Source of the DNA: Firm-04 sp045617625
GTDB lineage: Bacteria; Bacillota; Clostridia; Oscillospirales; Ruminococcaceae
Direction: 5' to 3'
Assembly (NCBI GenBank): GCA_045617625.1
Contig: JAZLJA010000020.1
Coordinates: 1-61,033, forward strand
Length of the DNA stretch: 61,033 bases
Shown: in pieces, positions 56,600 to 61,033 of the stretch
Position numbering within the stretch: position 1 is the first letter of the stretch
Layout: every line of letters begins with the position of its first letter
Made by a program: the position numbers and the translations under genes
Notes under the pieces: model-generated
Told to the model about the DNA's origin: nothing
Databases searched by the model: none
The model's input: the letters and a program-made list of their open reading frames with translations, nothing else

Positions 56600-59575
56600 T
56601 CAGAATTTACTGATCAAGCCTGCGACATATTTGAGAATGAGTGTAACGTCGAGGCTGTTCCATGCATTGTCCTGATTGCAGTCGCCGTTGCGTTTGCCCT
56701 GCGAGGAGACATCCGCCGTGGTGTCATTGGCTGCAATGCGCGACATCAGGATCGCATCCGAAACGGTGATCTTGCCGTCGCAGTTGACATCACCGAGGTT
56801 CAGCACGGGTGTTTCGCTCATTGTGCTGCTCGTGGTCGCCGATGTGGTTGTCGTGGTCGTGGTCGTCGTTGTTGTGGTGGTGGTAGTGGTGGTCGTCGTT
56901 GTCGTGGTTTCCTTGGGCGCATTGAGGTTGACCTTAAACCAGCGCAGGTTGAGCAGCGAGCCGTCGCCGCCCTTGAACACGAGGTAGACATTCTGTTCGC
57001 CTGTGGTTTCCTCGATGGGGCAGTTCAGGGTTTTCCAGGTCTGCCAGCCGCCGGTGTTGCCCACATCCAGCGAGCCGATTTTTTTGCCGTCGGGGCTGCC
57101 GAGGTGAATTTCGATCGTGCCGCCGTTGCTGGAGCCGACACGGAAATCCATCGAGGATGCGCCGTTGCCGAAATCCACAGCGTCGTAGCCGACGTAGTCG
57201 CCGTTGTCGATGTATGCGACATCTTCGCCGCCCTCGCTGCAATTCTCGTTTTGTGTGCCGGAGTTTTGGCTGTATGCGGTCGCGTCGATCTGCGATGCAG
57301 AACCACTGATGCGGAGGATCTTATCGGATTTGGAAAGCACTTTTCCGTTTGCGTCGAGGACATAGATGCGATATTCGCCTTCGGTTTCGGGGGTGATGAT
57401 GCTGGTTGCGGTACCGCCCGCCTTGGTCATTTTGTCGCCGACGGTGAAGCTTGAGGTGCTGTCGGGCGCGATCCAGACGGCGTTGGATTCGTCACCGCTG
57501 CTGCGGATCGGGAGCGAAACGCCGCCCTTTGCCTGACCGCTTGCAGGGAAAACGAGATAAGCTTCAGTGAACAAGCCCTCGGGGATGATCGACGCATATT
57601 CGTCCTCAACACCCGATGCAACGCAGTATTTGTACTGCTGGAACGGCCAGACGTTATCGGAGATGACGATGGGCGTGTCGATGGTGCTGGAGGGGGGATT
57701 TTTGCCCATTTTGTTGACCGTCGCATAGGTGCGGCGGATGGTTAGATCGTGTTTCTGACCGTAGTCTTCGCAGTTGATGGTGTAAGTGACATTGGGGCTG
57801 ATTTCGAGGACGTTGTCGTTTTCCACGATATAAGCAGTGCCCTCATCGTTGTGCAGACCGTAGGTCGGCTGGAAGCTGCCTGCTGCGGGAATGCCCTGAA
57901 TATAGTTTTCGTTGATCTCAGTGCCGGGCATCTGACCGATGGTATAAATACCGCCGCTGTCGTGCAGACGGTTGAGGGAGTCGATGACGCGGTTGTAGGA
58001 GATGACGTCATTCTGACAGGTGGTGGAATCTTTGAAGTTGCACCAGCCCCAGCCGAGGTGAATGCCGTTATACGCAGTTTTTTTGATGGTGTTGTGCATG
58101 ATCTTGACGGTGTCCGCGTAGTAAGCGGTGATGGCAGCGCATCCGCCGAAACCGGGGACGACCGAGATATCATAGAGCATATTGTTGGTGATGTTGATGC
58201 TCTTGCATACGCCTTCCACGCCCTTGGCATACATTTCGTGGTTGTTGCCTGCTGCGTCGCCGATGTAGATGTGCTGCGGGTTGCTGACGGTGATGCCGCT
58301 TGAGGTGATATCGGTGATGTAGTTGCCTGTCACGTTGCAGTTGACGACGTCATTCGGCATACAGATGCCGTCAGAGCCGCTGTGCTTGATGACGTTGCCT
58401 GTGATGTTGATGCCCTCGCTGCTGGTGACGTGGATCATCGCAGGGAGTGTGGTGCACATTTCGTATTTGCGGTTATGCCAGTTGGAATCCGCAAAAGCGG
58501 TGTAGACATTTGCGCCCTGACAGGTAGCCTTGCCGTAGGAATCGCCGACTTTCTGGAGCATGAAATCGGTGTGCGCAAAGGTGATGCCGTCAATGCTGAT
58601 GTTCTTCACGCGGTTTGAGGTGTTTTCGCCCGCGATGACGAACAGTTTTTCTGCAAACGGAGCTTCCACATCGGCATTGTCCATGTTTTCCCAGTCATAG
58701 GGGTAGTAGTAGAGCATCTTGTCCATTTTGTCGAAGTAGAATTCGCCGGCACTGTCGAGAAATTCAAATGCGTTGTAGACGGTGTGGGTTGCCTGAACGG
58801 CAAAGCCTGCGCCCCAGCCGGGGGTTTGTGCGATCGCGCCGTATGGCTGCTGATAGAGCAGCACGGTGCTGCCGTTGTTTGAAAAACCGTCGCGCACACA
58901 AACGATATTTTCGTTCCATGTTGTGCCGTTGATGATTTCGAGGTCATCCCAGTTTTTCTTTAGTGTGGGCATATCGTTGCTGCTGTAAGAGGAACCGTCG
59001 CTTTTTTTGCCGGAATCCCAAGCCCACGCAGCCTGTCCTGCGGTCACAGAAAAGTCGCCATAGCCGCCCTTGCTGTTCATGACTTTGCTGGTCATGTTGG
59101 CGCGATGGTCATTGACATAGAGGTTGCGGAGCTTGTAGTCGCGGTCGAGGGGGGCACAGTAGAGTTTGTCGTTATACTTTTTCCACCCTGTGACCTGCAC
59201 CGCACCGCTGATGATAGGTGTCTCATCTTCATATGCCTGATAGATGATGCGGTGTCCGTTGGTGCCGGAGTCCTTGGTGTCGAGGACGATCGGCTCCTTG
59301 ATGCGGTAGGTGCCGCCGCGGAGATAGACACAGATATCTCTGCTCATGTTCCGGTTGATTTCGCGGACGGCGTCGCGTGCGCGGGTGACGGTCAAAAACG
59401 GCTTGTCGATGGAGCCGTCGTTGGAGTCATTGCCGTCGGGCGAAACAAAGAATACTGCCTGAAAATCATCTTCAGCGGCAGCCGAGTGCACCGGCACCGA
59501 GCTGAATGATGAGGCAGAGACTGCGGCACACACTGCCGCAAGCGTCAAGCTGCAAAGACGCTTTTTGAGGTTCAT
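56600..59575 (-). CDS. GH141-like beta-helix enzyme with CBM6 and dockerin
   Basis: 991 residues. Signal peptide (about 1-36). Catalytic beta-helix (about 40-740) opens FFVSPDGNDSNDGSIDKPF, then YLRGGTYRIKEPIVLD and ETPIISGAVQVTGWKKY. Helix rungs such as HVTSSEGINITGN and NNMLYDISVVPGFGGC follow, as in GH141 proteins. A CBM6 (about 755-885, NGDYVGYDAVDFG) comes next, then a Thr-rich linker (about 886-920) and a C-terminal dockerin (about 930-991, GDVNCDGKITVSDAILMSR). The same GH141-CBM6-dockerin layout is known from a Clostridium thermocellum xylanase; GH141 also includes a rhamnogalacturonan-II fucosidase. ATG at 59575 behind GGAAGGATGAGATTC. Confidence 0.85.
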   Translation of the reverse strand: MNLKKRLCSLTLAAVCAAVSASSFSSVPVHSAAAEDDFQAVFFVSPDGNDSNDGSIDKPFLTVTRARDAVREINRNMSRDICVYLRGGTYRIKEPIVLDTKDSGTNGHRIIYQAYEDETPIISGAVQVTGWKKYNDKLYCAPLDRDYKLRNLYVNDHRANMTSKVMNSKGGYGDFSVTAGQAAWAWDSGKKSDGSSYSSNDMPTLKKNWDDLEIINGTTWNENIVCVRDGFSNNGSTVLLYQQPYGAIAQTPGWGAGFAVQATHTVYNAFEFLDSAGEFYFDKMDKMLYYYPYDWENMDNADVEAPFAEKLFVIAGENTSNRVKNISIDGITFAHTDFMLQKVGDSYGKATCQGANVYTAFADSNWHNRKYEMCTTLPAMIHVTSSEGINITGNVIKHSGSDGICMPNDVVNCNVTGNYITDITSSGITVSNPQHIYIGDAAGNNHEMYAKGVEGVCKSINITNNMLYDISVVPGFGGCAAITAYYADTVKIMHNTIKKTAYNGIHLGWGWCNFKDSTTCQNDVISYNRVIDSLNRLHDSGGIYTIGQMPGTEINENYIQGIPAAGSFQPTYGLHNDEGTAYIVENDNVLEISPNVTYTINCEDYGQKHDLTIRRTYATVNKMGKNPPSSTIDTPIVISDNVWPFQQYKYCVASGVEDEYASIIPEGLFTEAYLVFPASGQAKGGVSLPIRSSGDESNAVWIAPDSTSSFTVGDKMTKAGGTATSIITPETEGEYRIYVLDANGKVLSKSDKILRISGSASQIDATAYSQNSGTQNENCSEGGEDVAYIDNGDYVGYDAVDFGNGASSMDFRVGSSNGGTIEIHLGSPDGKKIGSLDVGNTGGWQTWKTLNCPIEETTGEQNVYLVFKGGDGSLLNLRWFKVNLNAPKETTTTTTTTTTTTTTTTTTTTTTSATTSSTMSETPVLNLGDVNCDGKITVSDAILMSRIAANDTTADVSSQGKRNGDCNQDNAWNSLDVTLILKYVAGLISKF
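56815..56912 (-). repeat. Thr-linker repeat in the GH141-like gene
   Basis: About 24 consecutive Thr codons (with ACG/ACC/ACA mixed) between CBM6 and dockerin. Confidence 0.8.
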
Positions 59576-59630
59576 GAATCTCATCCTTCCCATTCCTTTT
59601 TGATTGCGGGAACATACATCCCCAAATACT

Positions 59631-59660
59631 ATTATAAAGGATTCTGTCTCGAAAAGTCAA
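59631..59660 (-). promoter_or_regulatory. Promoter of the GH141-like gene
   Basis: Minus strand TTGACT (59655-59660), 18-nt spacer, TATAAT (59631-59636). Confidence 0.8.
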
Positions 59661-59751
59661 TAAACAAAATTCAGATAATATGGACAAAATATAACCGGAA
59701 AGATGTGTAATATCTTATGATATTAACATATCATACAGGAAAATAATCCAC

Positions 59752-59786
59752 AAAAAAGCACCGTGAAATCGTGGGATTTCACGGTG
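59752..59786 (-). terminator. Terminator of the GH16-GH5 operon
   Basis: Minus strand perfect 12-bp stem CACCGTGAAATC / GATTTCACGGTG, loop of four, T6. Confidence 0.93.
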
Positions 59787-59834
59787 TCAGAATAAGAAAT
59801 AGAAAGAGTTATAAAAAAGCAATTCAGAATTGAA

Positions 59835-60860
59835 TCACAGAAGCACCTGTACAGCTTCAAAGGACTCTGCGCGGTTTTCGTCAACCAGACCAAAGTCCAT
59901 TTCCTTGTAGCTCCAAACGGCTCTGCCGATACCGTAGTAGGCGAATGCCTCGTGGATCGCTTTGTGCCATGCGATGGTGCTTTGGGCGTCTGCCAGAGAA
60001 ATGACACCGTATTCACCGCAATAGAGGGGCACATTTCGCTGATCCGCGATACGGGCGGCTTTGGAAAAGAGCTGTTTGAAGAATTCTGCGCCTTTTGCGT
60101 TTGGCGCTGTCAAAAACAAGAGGTTTGCATTGTCGAGCTTCAGTTCCTGTGAGAGCTTCTGATAATAAGCCGCAGTGTTCGGGAATTCGGTGCGGAAGTC
60201 GTAGGGCATATTTTGAACCCATCCGGCACCCTGATGCGTAAAGATCAGAGGCTCATAGCAGTGGAAGTTGTAGACAATGTTTTCATCAGCGGGCATGGGA
60301 AGATCGGGGATTGCAAGGACACTGTTGTTCCAGTAGCCGCCCACGAGAATTTTGGTGTTGGGAGCGAACTGGCGGATGCGCTCGATGCAGATAGCGGAAA
60401 TATTGTTCCATGCGTTGCAGTAGGAGCGGTCAGTGACTTCGTTGAGCAGTTCAAATGCCACGCGGTCGCTGTATTTGCTGAATGCCTTTGCGAAGCTTTC
60501 CCAAAGCTGATAGAAGCGTTCCTGAAGTGCGAGGTCGAAAAAGAAACCCGTTTCATTTTCACCAACATCGAAAGAATAGCCGACGGTTTTGTGCAGGTCT
60601 AGAATCATATTCAGCTGATACTTGCCGCACCATTCGATGGCTTTTTGCAGGTAATCCATACCATAACCTGTCGGTTCGCCGTCGGCATTTTCAAACAGAT
60701 CGTAGTCCACGGGGATGCGGACATGGTCGAGGTCCCAGTGGGAAAGCCGCTCGAAGTCCGCCTCCGTGATGAAAGTATCATAGTGTTCGGTGGTATGCTC
60801 GCATTGCGAGAACCAACCGCCAAGATTGATGCCTTTTTGATAACCCAAGAATTTTTTCAT
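59835..60860 (-). CDS. GH5 family glycoside hydrolase without signal peptide
   Basis: 341 residues, a whole GH5 (beta/alpha)8 barrel: GINLGGWFSQC at the start, WDLDHVRIPVDYDLFE, MILDLHKTVGY, acid/base Glu141 in FELLNEV, nucleophile Glu283 in YCGEYGV, WSYKEMDFGL near the end. No signal peptide or dockerin, so it should act in the cytoplasm on imported beta-gluco-oligosaccharides; cellodextrin or glucan oligomer hydrolysis is inferred. ATG behind GGGAGAAAAAG. The upstream gene ends 30 nt before it. Confidence 0.9.
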   Translation of the reverse strand: MKKFLGYQKGINLGGWFSQCEHTTEHYDTFITEADFERLSHWDLDHVRIPVDYDLFENADGEPTGYGMDYLQKAIEWCGKYQLNMILDLHKTVGYSFDVGENETGFFFDLALQERFYQLWESFAKAFSKYSDRVAFELLNEVTDRSYCNAWNNISAICIERIRQFAPNTKILVGGYWNNSVLAIPDLPMPADENIVYNFHCYEPLIFTHQGAGWVQNMPYDFRTEFPNTAAYYQKLSQELKLDNANLLFLTAPNAKGAEFFKQLFSKAARIADQRNVPLYCGEYGVISLADAQSTIAWHKAIHEAFAYYGIGRAVWSYKEMDFGLVDENRAESFEAVQVLL

Positions 60861-60890
60861 CTTTTTCTCCCTGAAATCATGCTGTTTTGA

Positions 60891-61033
60891 TTATTGCTTG
60901 TTGTAAGTGACCCACTGATAGTAAGCGGTCAGAGGCTTGTTGCCGTTGTAAGCATTGAGCCAGTCATCAACGGTCTTGCCGGGCCATGCGTTCATCATGA
61001 TCTTGCTCGGTGTGACAGGCACATCGCCGGACA
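60891..61033 (-). CDS. GH16 lichenase-type protein, C-terminal end only
   Basis: The frame runs from the window edge to a TAA at 60891 and gives the last 46 residues: PSKIMMNAWPGKTVDDWLNA, then a strand ending YYQWVTYNKQ. This matches the C-terminal end of GH16 licheninases (PxKIMMNLWPG... W...Y). The start, signal and any dockerin lie outside the window. It is the upstream partner of the GH5 gene, a likely beta-1,3-1,4-glucan pair. Confidence 0.75.
   Translation of the reverse strand, partial: SGDVPVTPSKIMMNAWPGKTVDDWLNAYNGNKPLTAYYQWVTYNKQ

Overview
The window is about 61 kb of a Gram-positive anaerobe, most likely a cellulosome-bearing Ruminococcus-like member of the Oscillospiraceae (Clostridia). 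Support for this is the Firmicutes housekeeping set (HprK, WhiA, RapZ, a DnaD-domain protein with a DnaC/DnaI-like loader, SecG-RNase R), consensus TTGACA-17-TATAAT promoters before most operons, four dockerin-bearing secreted proteins with Thr-rich linkers, and an agr-type peptide quorum-sensing cluster. The genus is inferred; no rRNA gene is present to fix it.

Layout. 1-1461: 3' part of feoB. 1489-6593 (minus): hprK, PHP phosphatase, murB, a small membrane protein, rapZ, whiA, read as one operon. 6848-12179 (plus): HAD phosphatase, dnaE and a dGTPase-like HD protein. 12223-16821 (minus): DnaD-domain protein, DnaC-like ATPase, nucleoside kinase, SLOG protein, LCP-like protein. 16933-19492 (minus): secG-rnr. 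19801-25181 (plus): a RING/zinc-ribbon membrane protein, a GT2-GtrA fusion, a secreted phosphodiester glycosidase, a small membrane protein and a Cys-repeat lipoprotein, which together look like a cell-surface module. 25312-27198: LRR protein with a dockerin and a C-terminal cohesin-like domain.

27373-30325 is an agr system arranged divergently: agrB-agrD leftward and LytTR regulator-GHKL kinase rightward. Two 21-bp direct repeats sit exactly between the two promoters. 30504 is a NrdG-like activase. 31452-40147 is an L-arabinose locus: AraC-type regulator, YtfQRT/YjfF-type ABC importer, FGGY kinase, araA; araD is not in the window. 40398-46589 encodes a 2063-residue secreted subtilase with a dockerin. 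46631-48516 is an SOS-type yolD/Y-family polymerase pair under two LexA-like boxes, next to an unannotated 43-residue protein with a consensus promoter. 48869-49831 is a WYL regulator.

From 50 kb to the end is polysaccharide and cellulosome territory: a candidate small RNA (50054-50180), a dockerin-CotH-Cthe_2159-type protein, a Thr-rich lipoprotein divergent from a DAHP synthase gene, a GH16 lipoprotein with a folded leader, a GH141-like/CBM6/dockerin protein, and a GH5-GH16 pair whose GH16 member runs off the window. The plausible theme is attack on beta-glucan, arabinoxylan and pectic polymers outside the cell, import of arabinose, and population-level control by a peptide signal. The last link is inference.
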